Of a DNA stretch of 37,507 bases, positions 15,751-24,616 are shown piece by piece. The first letter of the stretch is position 1. Every line of letters begins with the position of its first letter. The DNA comes from CAZNTZ01 sp964576135 (GTDB lineage: Bacteria; Pseudomonadota; Alphaproteobacteria; Rs-D84), in contig CAZNTZ010000005.1 in the NCBI GenBank assembly GCA_964576135.1, forward strand, positions 1 through 37,507. Direction: 5' to 3'. The notes under the pieces were generated by a model. That model did not search any database. It had not been told where the DNA came from and saw only the letters and a list, made by a program, of their open reading frames with translations. The position numbers and the translations under genes are program-made.

Positions 15751-17112
15751 ATGCCGGCTAAATCTGTCGATGACATTATCGCGCTGTGTAAACGGCGCGG
15801 ATTTATCTTTACCGGGTCCGAAATTTATGGCGGACTGGGGGGAACATATGATTACGGTCCATATGGCGTTGAACTGATGAAAAACATCAGAAATGCCTGG
15901 TGGAATGCAATGGTATATTCCCGTGATGATATCGAAGGACTTGATGCTGCTCTTATTACCAACAGATTGCTTTGGAAATACAGTGGTCACGAAGCTGGTT
16001 TTTCAGATCCATTAGTCGAATGTAAAAAATGTGGTGCACGTATGCGCCTCGACAAAATGAAAGATCAATCTAAATGCGACTCTTGTGGTTCGACCGATTT
16101 AATGGCACCGCGGGCATATCAGTTAATGATGGGTTTATCAATTGGTGCAACGGCTGATGGCGCAATAAATGCTTATCTGCGACCAGAAACCGCAACAACA
16201 ACATATACAAATTTCAAAAATATCTTAGATTCGACGCCACATAAATTACCATTTGGAATTGTCCAAATTGGTAAGGCTTTTCGTAATGAAATTTCACCAC
16301 GCGGATTCGTGTTTCGTATGCGTGAATTCGAACAAGCAGAAATGCAATACTTTGTAAATCCAGCCGATGACGAAAAATATTTCGAAGAATGGAAAAATGC
16401 GCGTATGGCTTGGTGGGTTAATGTTTTGGGAATCCCAGCATCTGATTTACGTTTTCAACCACATGAAAAATTGGCACATTATGCCAAGGCTGCGGTTGAT
16501 ATTGAATATAAATTCCCAGACGGATTTGACGAAGTCGAAGGTGTACATAATCGTCAAGATTTCGACTTGGGCTCTCATACGAAATCGCAAAAAGATTTCA
16601 AAATCAACGCAACCGTTTTGGAAAACAAAGACAGCACTACTAAACTGTCTTACAGTGATCCACAAGCAGGGGAAAATTTCATACCATTTGTTATTGAAAC
16701 CGCAATGGGTGTAAATCGTTGCATGTTTGCAGTTATGCTGAATTCTTATACAGATGAAGATTTAGGCGATGGAAAAAATCGTATTGTTTTGAAATTACCA
16801 CCAAAATTATCACCAGTAAAGGCCGCTGTAATTCCATTGGCAAGAAATGTTCCAGAATTAACAAAACGTGCCGAAGAAATTGTTACAGATTTGCGCAAAC
16901 TTGGGATTGGACGCATCGAAATGGAAAATAGTGGTAACATCGGTAAAAATTACCGCCGTCATGATGAAATCGGAACGCCAGTTTGTATAACAGTTGATCA
17001 TCAATCACTTGAAGATGATATGGTAACATTGCGTCATCGCGATACAATGGCCCAAGAACGCGTTAAAATTTCAGATATTGTTCCAAGTGTTTTGAAAATT
17101 ATCAATGCGTAA
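15751..17112 (+). CDS. glyS: Glycyl-tRNA synthetase, single-chain (alpha2) type
   Basis: This 453-aa class II synthetase charges tRNA-Gly. It has the alpha2-type landmarks: IYGGLGGTYDYGPYGVELM near the start, a zinc-finger-like CKKCGARMRLDKM ... CDSCGS, motif 1/2 text RPETATTTYTNFKNIL and GIVQIGKAFRNEISPRGFVF with REFEQAEMQYF, motif 3 GVNRCMFAVMLNSYTDED, and a C-terminal anticodon-binding domain ending DTMAQERVKISDIV. Most Proteobacteria use the unrelated alpha2-beta2 enzyme (glyQ plus glyS), so this archaeal/eukaryal/Firmicutes-like form is unusual here. It follows the ferredoxin gene and is the last gene of that strand unit. Confidence 0.95.
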   Translation: MPAKSVDDIIALCKRRGFIFTGSEIYGGLGGTYDYGPYGVELMKNIRNAWWNAMVYSRDDIEGLDAALITNRLLWKYSGHEAGFSDPLVECKKCGARMRLDKMKDQSKCDSCGSTDLMAPRAYQLMMGLSIGATADGAINAYLRPETATTTYTNFKNILDSTPHKLPFGIVQIGKAFRNEISPRGFVFRMREFEQAEMQYFVNPADDEKYFEEWKNARMAWWVNVLGIPASDLRFQPHEKLAHYAKAAVDIEYKFPDGFDEVEGVHNRQDFDLGSHTKSQKDFKINATVLENKDSTTKLSYSDPQAGENFIPFVIETAMGVNRCMFAVMLNSYTDEDLGDGKNRIVLKLPPKLSPVKAAVIPLARNVPELTKRAEEIVTDLRKLGIGRIEMENSGNIGKNYRRHDEIGTPVCITVDHQSLEDDMVTLRHRDTMAQERVKISDIVPSVLKIINA

Positions 17113-17125
17113 TAAAACGGTCAGA

Positions 17126-17644
17126 TTATCTCTGTAACTGTCTGGTATTATTATGTCTTACAACATTTCGCATATTGAAAGCTGTTATTTTATCACTCAG
17201 TTCTTTGATTCCAGAATTTACAAGCCTGATACCATTTTGTTCATACCGGACTGTTTCATCTTTTGGAACTTCCATAAGTAAATTTGCCCGACTATTATCG
17301 TTCTTACTATTTACTTTGTCGGTTGTAATATATTCCTGTAAATAATCAATTGCCGGGTTTTGTCCAAATTGTTTCAGGAAATTTTTAATTATGCCTTCGG
17401 ATTGCTCAAACGCTATTTTCCAAGCAGTACCTAATTTTACACCTTCGTGCATCCAACTCATCCAGGTCAACCCCCAATACAAATTTTTAAAACCTATTTC
17501 CAGGTCTTCTTTGTCTTGGTCTGAAAGTTTTGATTTTCTTGGGGTTTTTGAACTTATCGCCTTATCAGGCTTACCAAGTCCACTTATAATCCGGAACAAG
17601 TTTCCTGGACCGATTTCATAAACAGCTGTCATTTGGTACGTCAT
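17126..17644 (-). CDS. Hypothetical protein, 172 aa
   Basis: I do not recognise this protein. I start it at ATG 17644, where AAGGAG lies eight bases upstream; the ORF could extend to 17671 but that covers the ribosome site. It begins MTYQMTAVYEIGPGNLFRII, with a basic linker (SSKTPRKSKLSDQDKEDLEI), a helical middle (FKNLYWGLTWMSWMHEGVKL) rich in Trp and Met, and a charged helical end. No signal peptide or clear membrane segment is seen. It converges with glyS, 13 bases away. The ribosome site and composition support a real gene; function unknown. Confidence 0.65.
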   Translation of the reverse strand: MTYQMTAVYEIGPGNLFRIISGLGKPDKAISSKTPRKSKLSDQDKEDLEIGFKNLYWGLTWMSWMHEGVKLGTAWKIAFEQSEGIIKNFLKQFGQNPAIDYLQEYITTDKVNSKNDNSRANLLMEVPKDETVRYEQNGIRLVNSGIKELSDKITAFNMRNVVRHNNTRQLQR

Positions 17645-17897
17645 AATAATAACTCCTTGATACTGTTTCATTTTTTATTATAAATCATTAAATTATTATT
17701 GCAAGTGCATATAGTTTTTTTCAAATCATGTCAATCAAAAGATTTCTTTGACAATGTGTTGCACATATAGCACGATTTTAGTGTCGCATCATAAAAAAAC
17801 TGTTCTGTGGTCATTAAATTGAGTGGAACGGGATACGACACCGAGTCTTGCCAACAATGGGGGCCCGGCTTCATCATAACCACAAAAGGAGTTTCTG

Positions 17898-18971
17898 ATG
17901 AAAAACACAATAAAACTTGCAGCAGTCGCTGCTGTATTTGCAACACCAGCTTTTGCTGCAAATTTAGAAAATCCACTTTATATACCATCCGCTGGCCAGG
18001 CCTATTTTAAAACCGGGGCCGGAGTAATGTATAAAGAAACAGATCATTCCGATGCTTTGACTGCCAAAGGTTGGGATGGACAAACAGAATTCCCAGTATG
18101 GCGTTTATCCGAAGACGCAGGTTATGGTATCACAGACCGCTTGTCTGTTACCGCAAAATTGGGCTATACCAATGACGAAGATATTCAACGCAAAGGTTTA
18201 CATAACGGCCGCGTAGGCTTGTTATACCGCATATTTGACGGTGCAGATATGCCATTTGTTTGGGATATTTACGGCGATTTACATTTAGGTGGAGCAACCA
18301 AAATGGAAGCAACATTGGTTCCAGTTAATGGTCCATCACTTGGCTTTAACTATGCTAACTATACAAATGGACGCTGGGGCTATTTTGCTGGAACACGCGT
18401 TGGTAAAACATGGGATAAGTTCACAGGATCTGTATTCGCTGAAATCCATCAAACATTTGGAAATAATAACAACGTAATCACAGTTTCTGACAGTGCAAGA
18501 ACACTGATTGGACAAATGGTTGCACTTGAAACAGGCTCTTTGGCTGTTGGTAATGCATACGCAGCAGGATTACCAGATGATTTCAACGTTGATTTGAAAA
18601 GCACAAAAGAATATCTGACAGGTATCAATGGATTCTATCAATTTAATGACGATTGGTCATTGGGTGGTGGATTCAGCTTCAGAAACCGTGCAGCAAATAC
18701 AATCGAAGGTGTTAACCTGACAAATACCAGCACAGTTCCAAGTGCTGCAGTTGTTCAGTCAATCACTGATGGTTTGGCAGAAAGCTTTATAGGCAGCTTA
18801 AACGATGAAATTGATGAATACGTTTTGTCTGCAGCTGTTTCTCATAAAGTTACTGAAATTGTTCAGGTTTCATTATATGGAGAATACACATTTGATGATT
18901 CTGGCAAAGGATCACAAAATGGTACAGATGTCAAAGCCGAAGCTGGCGTTCGCGTCAACGTTGCGTTTTAA
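17898..18971 (+). CDS. Predicted outer-membrane beta-barrel protein
   Basis: This 357-aa protein has a clear Sec signal peptide (MKNTIKLAAVAAVFATPAFA, cleaved before ANLENP). The mature part alternates aromatic and small polar residues as in transmembrane beta-strands (for example WGYFAGTRVGKTWDKFTGSV, VQVSLYGEYTFDDSG) and ends EAGVRVNVAF, with the C-terminal Phe required by the BAM complex. The family is not recognised; it could be a porin or an autonomous barrel. AAAGGAG precedes the ATG. It has a strong terminator and is followed by another barrel gene with its own promoter. The 253-base region upstream holds no gene and I see no convincing promoter in it. Confidence 0.8.
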   Translation: MKNTIKLAAVAAVFATPAFAANLENPLYIPSAGQAYFKTGAGVMYKETDHSDALTAKGWDGQTEFPVWRLSEDAGYGITDRLSVTAKLGYTNDEDIQRKGLHNGRVGLLYRIFDGADMPFVWDIYGDLHLGGATKMEATLVPVNGPSLGFNYANYTNGRWGYFAGTRVGKTWDKFTGSVFAEIHQTFGNNNNVITVSDSARTLIGQMVALETGSLAVGNAYAAGLPDDFNVDLKSTKEYLTGINGFYQFNDDWSLGGGFSFRNRAANTIEGVNLTNTSTVPSAAVVQSITDGLAESFIGSLNDEIDEYVLSAAVSHKVTEIVQVSLYGEYTFDDSGKGSQNGTDVKAEAGVRVNVAF

Positions 18972-18994
18972 TATCTGAAAATATTGCGTAACTC

Positions 18995-19020
18995 AGAAAC
19001 TCTGCCACGGCAGAGTTTCT
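18995..19020 (+). terminator. Intrinsic terminator of the 17898 barrel gene
   Basis: AGAAACTCTGC (18995-19005) pairs with GCAGAGTTTCT (19010-19020) around CACG, followed by TTTTTT. Confidence 0.9.
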
Positions 19021-19048
19021 TTTTTCGTTTTTATCCGATTTGATTTTG

Positions 19049-19057
19049 TGGTATAAT
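19049..19057 (+). promoter_or_regulatory. Extended -10 promoter of the second barrel gene
   Basis: TGGTATAAT at 19049-19057 is a perfect extended -10 box. The -35 region is weak. The ATG at 19082 lies about 18 bases after the predicted start, with AAAGGAAG between. Confidence 0.6.
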
Positions 19058-19081
19058 ACAACAACAAAGGAAGCGTCAAGG

Positions 19082-20197
19082 ATGAAAAAAGCCCTATTTT
19101 TTACAGGTTTTGCTGCAATTATTGTGTTTGCACCGACTGCATTTGGTGCATATTATTATCCAGCCGCTAACCAAAATCAATTACCGGCCGGTTATTCTCA
19201 GCCAGTTTATCAACAACCTGCGGCCGCTGGTGTTCAATATATTCAAACAAATAATATCAATGGTTATCCAGCCGCGGCAAACCCTACGCGCGTTACGGGT
19301 ACACTGCCCCAGGTTGGATCTAACGTTACAAATTCTGGTCGTCAATATTATCAGCCGCAAAATTTTGACCGCCTGTCTGACAGCGGATTATATTTCGGTT
19401 TATCTATCGGTTATGCCAGCGGTGTCCAAGGTGGAATGACCGCTGATTACCAAAATGAAACAAATTCTTGGTATGTACCAGGTGCATTTAAAGAGGCAAC
19501 TTTTAAACACGATACCGTATTGCCGATTCAATTATCTGTTGGTGCAGCGATAAACAACGATGTTCGTGTTGATTTTTCATATGCAAAATACAGCAACATA
19601 TCATATCCGGACAATACCCAATCATCAGATGGTGCTGGCGGATACATTGATACACAATCCACAGGTGGCAAAGTTTCATCGTCTGCAACAATGTTGAATC
19701 TTTATTATAATTTGGATTCTTACACAGGATATTTGGCTGGTGGCGCATTACGTCCGTATGTTGGTGTTGGACTTGGTATCAGCACAAACACTATTGCAGA
19801 TTATTTGGTATATGACCCAAATTTTTATAGTGTAGTTGCCGACGGAACACCTTCGCCTGCCGGTAAACTTACCGCTATATCTGACATTTATGCTTATCAT
19901 GCAGGTGGTACAGTTGAAAATCTAGCATATTCATTAGAAGGTGGAGTTTCAACAGAATTAGATGGCGGAATGAAACTTGATTTCTTTGTTCGCTATTCAG
20001 GTCTTGGCAAAGTTCAATCCAGCGGCAGTATTGTTGTATCACAAACTGAATGGCTTGGAACTGGTGTTGGTGTAATTGGTGAAGATGGTGCCGAAGAAGC
20101 CGCTTCGTATGACAGTGTTTTTCATTATACTAATTGGTATGAAAGCGGAAATCTTGGATTGGTTGACGTTGGTATAAGAATGAGAATTCAATTCTAA
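19082..20197 (+). CDS. Predicted outer-membrane protein with Pro/Gln/Tyr-rich N-terminal linker
   Basis: This 371-aa protein starts MKKALFFTGFAAIIVFAPTAFG (signal peptide, cleaved before AYYYP). Residues about 23-95 are a low-complexity linker rich in Y, P, Q, A and N. From about 100 (SGLYFGLSIGYASGVQGGM) it reads as an opacity-type beta-barrel: GAAINNDVRVDFSYAKYSN, LRPYVGVGLGIST, FFVRYSGLGK, and an end LVDVGIRMRIQF with terminal Phe. The start is the ATG at 19082, after AAAGGAAG; the upstream in-frame extension to 19040 lies across the promoter. Role in adhesion or envelope structure is inference. Confidence 0.82.
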   Translation: MKKALFFTGFAAIIVFAPTAFGAYYYPAANQNQLPAGYSQPVYQQPAAAGVQYIQTNNINGYPAAANPTRVTGTLPQVGSNVTNSGRQYYQPQNFDRLSDSGLYFGLSIGYASGVQGGMTADYQNETNSWYVPGAFKEATFKHDTVLPIQLSVGAAINNDVRVDFSYAKYSNISYPDNTQSSDGAGGYIDTQSTGGKVSSSATMLNLYYNLDSYTGYLAGGALRPYVGVGLGISTNTIADYLVYDPNFYSVVADGTPSPAGKLTAISDIYAYHAGGTVENLAYSLEGGVSTELDGGMKLDFFVRYSGLGKVQSSGSIVVSQTEWLGTGVGVIGEDGAEEAASYDSVFHYTNWYESGNLGLVDVGIRMRIQF

Positions 20198-20238
20198 TAA
20201 TTATCCTGAAATAAAATCCAGGGCTTGGAACATAAAAA

Positions 20239-21891
20239 ATGTTTGCTGATTCTGTGAATATCTTACTAAAAAAACGGACGCATATTTTTGCTTTGTGTTC
20301 TTTATTGTTTCTGGTGAATCCCGCAAATTCTACTATGCGTGTGACAAGTTCTACACCGACTGGTGCAGGTGCCAGATCTTATGCTGCTGCGTATCAACAA
20401 GTTGCAGATATGAGACAAAGATCACTTGACCCACAAACATCTGAAGAACTTGGGTTGCCAGTACAAGTTCCAAATGAGCAACTTGCAAATTCTATTGCAA
20501 ACGGTACAGCCACAAATACAAACATCACTGATTTAGATGCGTGTGCTTCAATTTATGCAAACGGAACTTTTGCATGGGATATTCCCACAGGCGGATTAAA
20601 ATCAAATTCAACAAAAACCGAAAGTTGTGTAGCAGTTGTTGAAATGCGCGCAATCCAAGGATCCGAAGATGTATTATTGGCCACTGCCAAAGTTGCCGCA
20701 GGTGATTCAATAAATTGTAACATCAGCACTTTTCCATCAGCCAGTTACACAGTTGATGCTGGTGCAGTTACATTTCCAGCAGACAAAGAACCAACAATCG
20801 AAGATGTTCAAGCAGCGATGGATGCAGAACAACGTAAAAATGCCGGTCTTAAAATCGCGGCTGGTGCAATTGTTGGCGCATTGGGTGGAAATATCGCTGG
20901 ATCAAACGATGTCGGTAAAAGCAATTTAATTGGATTGGACAAAGGTAAACTTACCGGAACAGCAATTGGTGCCGCTTCGGGCGCATTGATTATGACAGGT
21001 GCAACCCACAGCGGATATGTTACTGGTAATGTTATTCAATCAGCGGGTTTAAATGCCGCAGCTGGAGGAATGATTGGTAATATGGTCGCAAGCGGTGATT
21101 CTGTATTATATATTGAAAAATGTAATGATTCAAAAACAGGTAAATGTCTGTGGGGTATTGTTGAAAAGAAAAAAATGCTGAGCGGAAACGAAAAGGGATA
21201 TTACAATATCGAAAATGGCTACACTGCTGTTTGTACTGATACAGACAAGGGTTGTGAACGGGTAAGAATTATTGGTTCCGCACTTGAATTAGGTAAAAAT
21301 AATGGATCCACAGTTGGTGATGTCGCCAGAAATAGAGAAAAGATCAAAGCATCTTCTGATGTTAAAAAATTCTGTTTGAAAGATGATACTATGTCCAAAG
21401 ATTGTTCCAATGATCAATTTTGGATTCCTGTTGGCACAAATTGGGGTCGTCCAGGTGACCGCATAGCTGCATTGGTAAAAGATTTTGACGATTCTTTCTT
21501 TGGAAAAAAGCTTGATGATTATTATAAATGGAAAGACAAGAATCAAAGCGCAATAGTATATCGTCGTGACGCCCAAGGTCAGGCAAATGATGCAATACCC
21601 GCTGACGAAGGAACTTTGGAAAATTTTTATCCATTAACCCAAGATGCGTCTGATGGCGGTATTATTGATATTGATAATAAGGCGCGTATGAAATCTACTC
21701 TTATCGGTGCTGGTGCTGGTGCAGGATTGGGTGCATTTTCAGCTTACCAAGGTGCCCAAGACGAAATTGACCAACGTTGGATTTCGGCTGTTCAGGCATA
21801 CAAAGATTCTCTGCAGAAAATATATTGCGCAACTGGTAAACGTTTCTTAGCCAGCTATAACGACATAGCGATTATTCCACAGGTTAAATAA
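20239..21891 (+). CDS. Exported protein with glycine-zipper segments, 550 aa
   Basis: The family is not recognised. The N-terminus (KKRTHIFALCSLLFLVNPANS) is a signal peptide. A Cys-containing region follows (DACASIYANGTFAWD, TESCVAVVEM). Residues about 207-285 are glycine-zipper-like (GAIVGALGGNIAGSND, GTAIGAASGALIM, AAAGGMIGNMVASGD), and a second one is near the C-terminus (LIGAGAGAGLGAFSAYQGAQ). Glycine zippers insert into or pack against membranes, so an outer-membrane or periplasm-facing role is likely. It follows the 19082 barrel by 41 bases and may share its transcript. It ends at a terminator. Confidence 0.72.
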   Translation: MFADSVNILLKKRTHIFALCSLLFLVNPANSTMRVTSSTPTGAGARSYAAAYQQVADMRQRSLDPQTSEELGLPVQVPNEQLANSIANGTATNTNITDLDACASIYANGTFAWDIPTGGLKSNSTKTESCVAVVEMRAIQGSEDVLLATAKVAAGDSINCNISTFPSASYTVDAGAVTFPADKEPTIEDVQAAMDAEQRKNAGLKIAAGAIVGALGGNIAGSNDVGKSNLIGLDKGKLTGTAIGAASGALIMTGATHSGYVTGNVIQSAGLNAAAGGMIGNMVASGDSVLYIEKCNDSKTGKCLWGIVEKKKMLSGNEKGYYNIENGYTAVCTDTDKGCERVRIIGSALELGKNNGSTVGDVARNREKIKASSDVKKFCLKDDTMSKDCSNDQFWIPVGTNWGRPGDRIAALVKDFDDSFFGKKLDDYYKWKDKNQSAIVYRRDAQGQANDAIPADEGTLENFYPLTQDASDGGIIDIDNKARMKSTLIGAGAGAGLGAFSAYQGAQDEIDQRWISAVQAYKDSLQKIYCATGKRFLASYNDIAIIPQVK

Positions 21892-21910
21892 TAAATAAAT
21901 TATTAATAAT

Positions 21911-21932
21911 ATCCGGGATTTCATTCCTGGAT
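21911..21932 (+). terminator. Intrinsic terminator after the glycine-zipper gene
   Basis: ATCCGGGA (21911-21918) pairs with TCCTGGAT (21925-21932; one G-U) and is followed by TTTTTT. Confidence 0.8.
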
Positions 21933-22006
21933 TTTTTTGTTAAATGGACTTGTTTTTTTTAAAAAAATTGCCATAATCCTGTGGTTATTGATTACTGGAA
22001 ATTTTC

Positions 22007-22855
22007 ATGAAAAAACTTGTGCATTTACATCTTTACTATTATGACCAATTAGATTTTTATTTGGAAAAACTCTCTGTTGTACCGGAACCTTTCGATTTAT
22101 TTGTAACTATGCGTGAACAAAACGATGAAATAAACAAGAAAATATACAGATTTAAACATGATGCAAAAATACTTGTCACAAAAAATGTTGGTGCGGATGT
22201 GTGGCCATTTATTAGTGTTTTAAATTCAGTGAATCTTGATGATTATGATTATATTATAAAGGTTCATACAAAACGATTTATAAATGCTTTTTATCTTTTG
22301 CCAACCGGTTTCCAAACCCATGGTTGGAATTGGCGAAATGCTCTAACTTCATTTTTAACAAAAACAAACATTGTTAAAGTATTCAAAGCGTTCGCGGACA
22401 ATAAAAAATTAGGTATGATTGCAGACAGCCGCGTAATTTTAATTAATTATAATAAAGATAAAAGAACTACAGATTACACAAAAGAAATTATGCGTAAATT
22501 TGGTATGAATGACAAAATTACTCATGCTGCGGGTACAATGTTTGTCGTACGTGCAAAATTAATGCAAATTATCAAAACTATGAATTTCAAAGAATCCGAT
22601 TTTTCAGAATTTAAAAGTATTCAAAGTGGTCAATTGGCACATAACATAGAACAATTGCTGGGTTCTGTTGTAATTGCCCAAGGATTTGAAATACAAGACG
22701 TTACAACTGGTATTGGTATGAAAATATTTTGGCGTATCCAGAGACCAATACAAAAAACAATAAGATTCTTCTTTCGAATTTCACGTGATTCAAATGGTGT
22801 GAAAATCAAAATATTAAAAATACCAATTTATATCAAAAGGTCATCAGATGCCTAG
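22007..22855 (+). CDS. RgpF-like (rhamnan synthesis F family) protein
   Basis: This 282-aa protein matches the rhamnan-synthesis F family: LVHLHLYYYDQLDFYLEKL at the start, TKNVGADVWPFISVLNSV, YIIKVHTKR, WRNALTSFL and AAGTMFVVRAKLM. RgpF-family enzymes take part in building rhamnose-containing cell-wall or O-antigen chains in the cytoplasm. It is the first of three genes in a cell-surface glycan cluster; the next gene starts eight bases before its stop, so they are translationally coupled. A terminator lies upstream. The sugar specificity cannot be stated from sequence. Confidence 0.85.
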   Translation: MKKLVHLHLYYYDQLDFYLEKLSVVPEPFDLFVTMREQNDEINKKIYRFKHDAKILVTKNVGADVWPFISVLNSVNLDDYDYIIKVHTKRFINAFYLLPTGFQTHGWNWRNALTSFLTKTNIVKVFKAFADNKKLGMIADSRVILINYNKDKRTTDYTKEIMRKFGMNDKITHAAGTMFVVRAKLMQIIKTMNFKESDFSEFKSIQSGQLAHNIEQLLGSVVIAQGFEIQDVTTGIGMKIFWRIQRPIQKTIRFFFRISRDSNGVKIKILKIPIYIKRSSDA

Positions 22856-24593
22856 CCCAAAAATTTCAATTATAACAATTTGCTATAACGAACCAGGATT
22901 AGAGCGTACATGCAAAAGCATCGTTTCGCAAACATTCAAAGACTTTGAATGGATCGTTATTGATGGTGGCAGTAATGTTGAGACTTTGGATATTTTTTCC
23001 AGATATAAAAATCATATGGCATATTTTGTCTCAGAAAAAGACGGTGGATTATACGACGCCATGAACAAAGGAATTGCACAGGCACGTGGCGAGTGGCTAT
23101 TATTTATGAATGCTGGCGATGCTATCTATGATGAAACAATTCTGGAAAAAATATCCACCCAATTGGATTCAGAAAATGTTGACATACTTTACGGTGGTTG
23201 TTTGGTAGAAGCAAAACATTCTTATGTAATTTCCCCAGATACAAAAGAGTTCAACAAAGATTATTTTCTGTTGTCCACATTGCCACATAATTCTTCGTTT
23301 ATAAAACGCGATTTATTTGATAAACATGGAAATTACAGAACAGATTTCCGCATCATTTCTGATTTGGTAAAATTTGCTGAATTTTGGGCCGCTGGTGCAA
23401 GAATGAAACAAACTGATATTGTGGTGTCAAAGTTTGATCCAAATGGCGTATCAAGTACAACCCATAGAAAGCAAGTATTATTAGAACTGGCGCGTGCATG
23501 GAAAGATTATGCTCCGTGGGTTTTTGATATCAAAAATATAAAATTAAAAAAATATCTGTTTCGTTTTTTACGTAATTTATTTTTCTTTGGTAAACTGCAC
23601 AAGATTTTCAAACACAAATACAAATTTTACCGTGAAGTCATTCATGCCATAGATTTATATAATCAAAAATATGTCAAAGACAGAATTCTTTTTATCGCGC
23701 ATTCTTATCATAAAAAGACACGTTCATGCGATTTTATGATTGATTATTTGCGAACAAATTTTGATGTAGATATATATTATGATGATTCATGGGCAACTGG
23801 CGAAAAATTCAAAATTGACATGATAACCAAAAAATATAAACACATAATTTTTTGGCAAAATATTCCAAAGCGTAAAATATTCAAAAAAATACGTCACAAT
23901 AATATAATTTATTTTCCGATGTTCGACGCAGTATCAAAGACCAAGCGTTATTTCCGTGCATATAAAAAATGTAAAATGGTTTGCTTTTCCAAACTATTGT
24001 TTGATCTGGCGCAAAGTGTGGGCGTAAAATCAATGTATATTCAGTATTTCCCGAAACCGACAGAGTTTGTATCAGGAGATACAAAGAAAATATTTTTCTG
24101 GCAACGAACCAGTTGTATCAATATAAATAATGTTATAAAAACTGTATCCCATATTGATGGAATGAAAATTCATTTGCACACTGCAATTGATCCTGATTTT
24201 CAGCCAATTATGCCACGCACAGAGGACGAGCAGAAATATCAAATAACACATTCAACATGGTTTGAATCAAAAGATGATATGATAAACCTGATGCAAGAAT
24301 GTGGAATATACGTTGCACCCAGAATGGCCGAAGGAATTGGGATGAGTTTCCTGGAAGCCATGTCTATGGGTAAGGCAGTCATTGCAAATAATGTTCCCAC
24401 GATGAGTGAATATATAGAAAATGGTATCAACGGATACTTGGTAGATTTCGGGGATCCGAAACCAATCGATATGTCAAACATAGAATGGGTTCAGAAAAAT
24501 GCTTATGAATCAGCAATGCGTGGATATGTACGCTGGATGAATGACCGCGAGAAAATTGTATTGTTTATCAAAGACCAAAAAGTCGTATGGTAA
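22848..24593 (+). CDS. Two-domain glycosyltransferase (GT2 fused to GT4-like)
   Basis: This 581-aa protein joins two glycosyltransferase modules. Residues 1 to about 230 are GT2/GT-A: KISIITICYNEPGLERTCKS, WIVIDGGSNVET, KDGGLYDAMNKGIAQARGEW and LLFMNAGDAIYDE. From about 280 a GT-B/GT4-like part begins (RILFIAHSYHKKTRSCDFM), ending with the donor-binding block YVAPRMAEGIGMSFLEAMSM and GKAVIANNVPTMSEYIENGI. It may add two different sugars in one protein. There is no membrane segment. It overlaps the RgpF-like gene by eight bases and the next gene follows closely, so it belongs to the same operon. Confidence 0.88.
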   Translation: MPSPKISIITICYNEPGLERTCKSIVSQTFKDFEWIVIDGGSNVETLDIFSRYKNHMAYFVSEKDGGLYDAMNKGIAQARGEWLLFMNAGDAIYDETILEKISTQLDSENVDILYGGCLVEAKHSYVISPDTKEFNKDYFLLSTLPHNSSFIKRDLFDKHGNYRTDFRIISDLVKFAEFWAAGARMKQTDIVVSKFDPNGVSSTTHRKQVLLELARAWKDYAPWVFDIKNIKLKKYLFRFLRNLFFFGKLHKIFKHKYKFYREVIHAIDLYNQKYVKDRILFIAHSYHKKTRSCDFMIDYLRTNFDVDIYYDDSWATGEKFKIDMITKKYKHIIFWQNIPKRKIFKKIRHNNIIYFPMFDAVSKTKRYFRAYKKCKMVCFSKLLFDLAQSVGVKSMYIQYFPKPTEFVSGDTKKIFFWQRTSCININNVIKTVSHIDGMKIHLHTAIDPDFQPIMPRTEDEQKYQITHSTWFESKDDMINLMQECGIYVAPRMAEGIGMSFLEAMSMGKAVIANNVPTMSEYIENGINGYLVDFGDPKPIDMSNIEWVQKNAYESAMRGYVRWMNDREKIVLFIKDQKVVW

Positions 24594-24616
24594 AATTAAA
24601 ACCAAAGGATAAACAA

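Noticed and set aside
17748..17771. TTGACA at 17748 as the promoter of the 17898 barrel gene
   Set aside because: No acceptable -10 lies 16-18 bases downstream; the nearby TATAGC gives a 12-base spacer.
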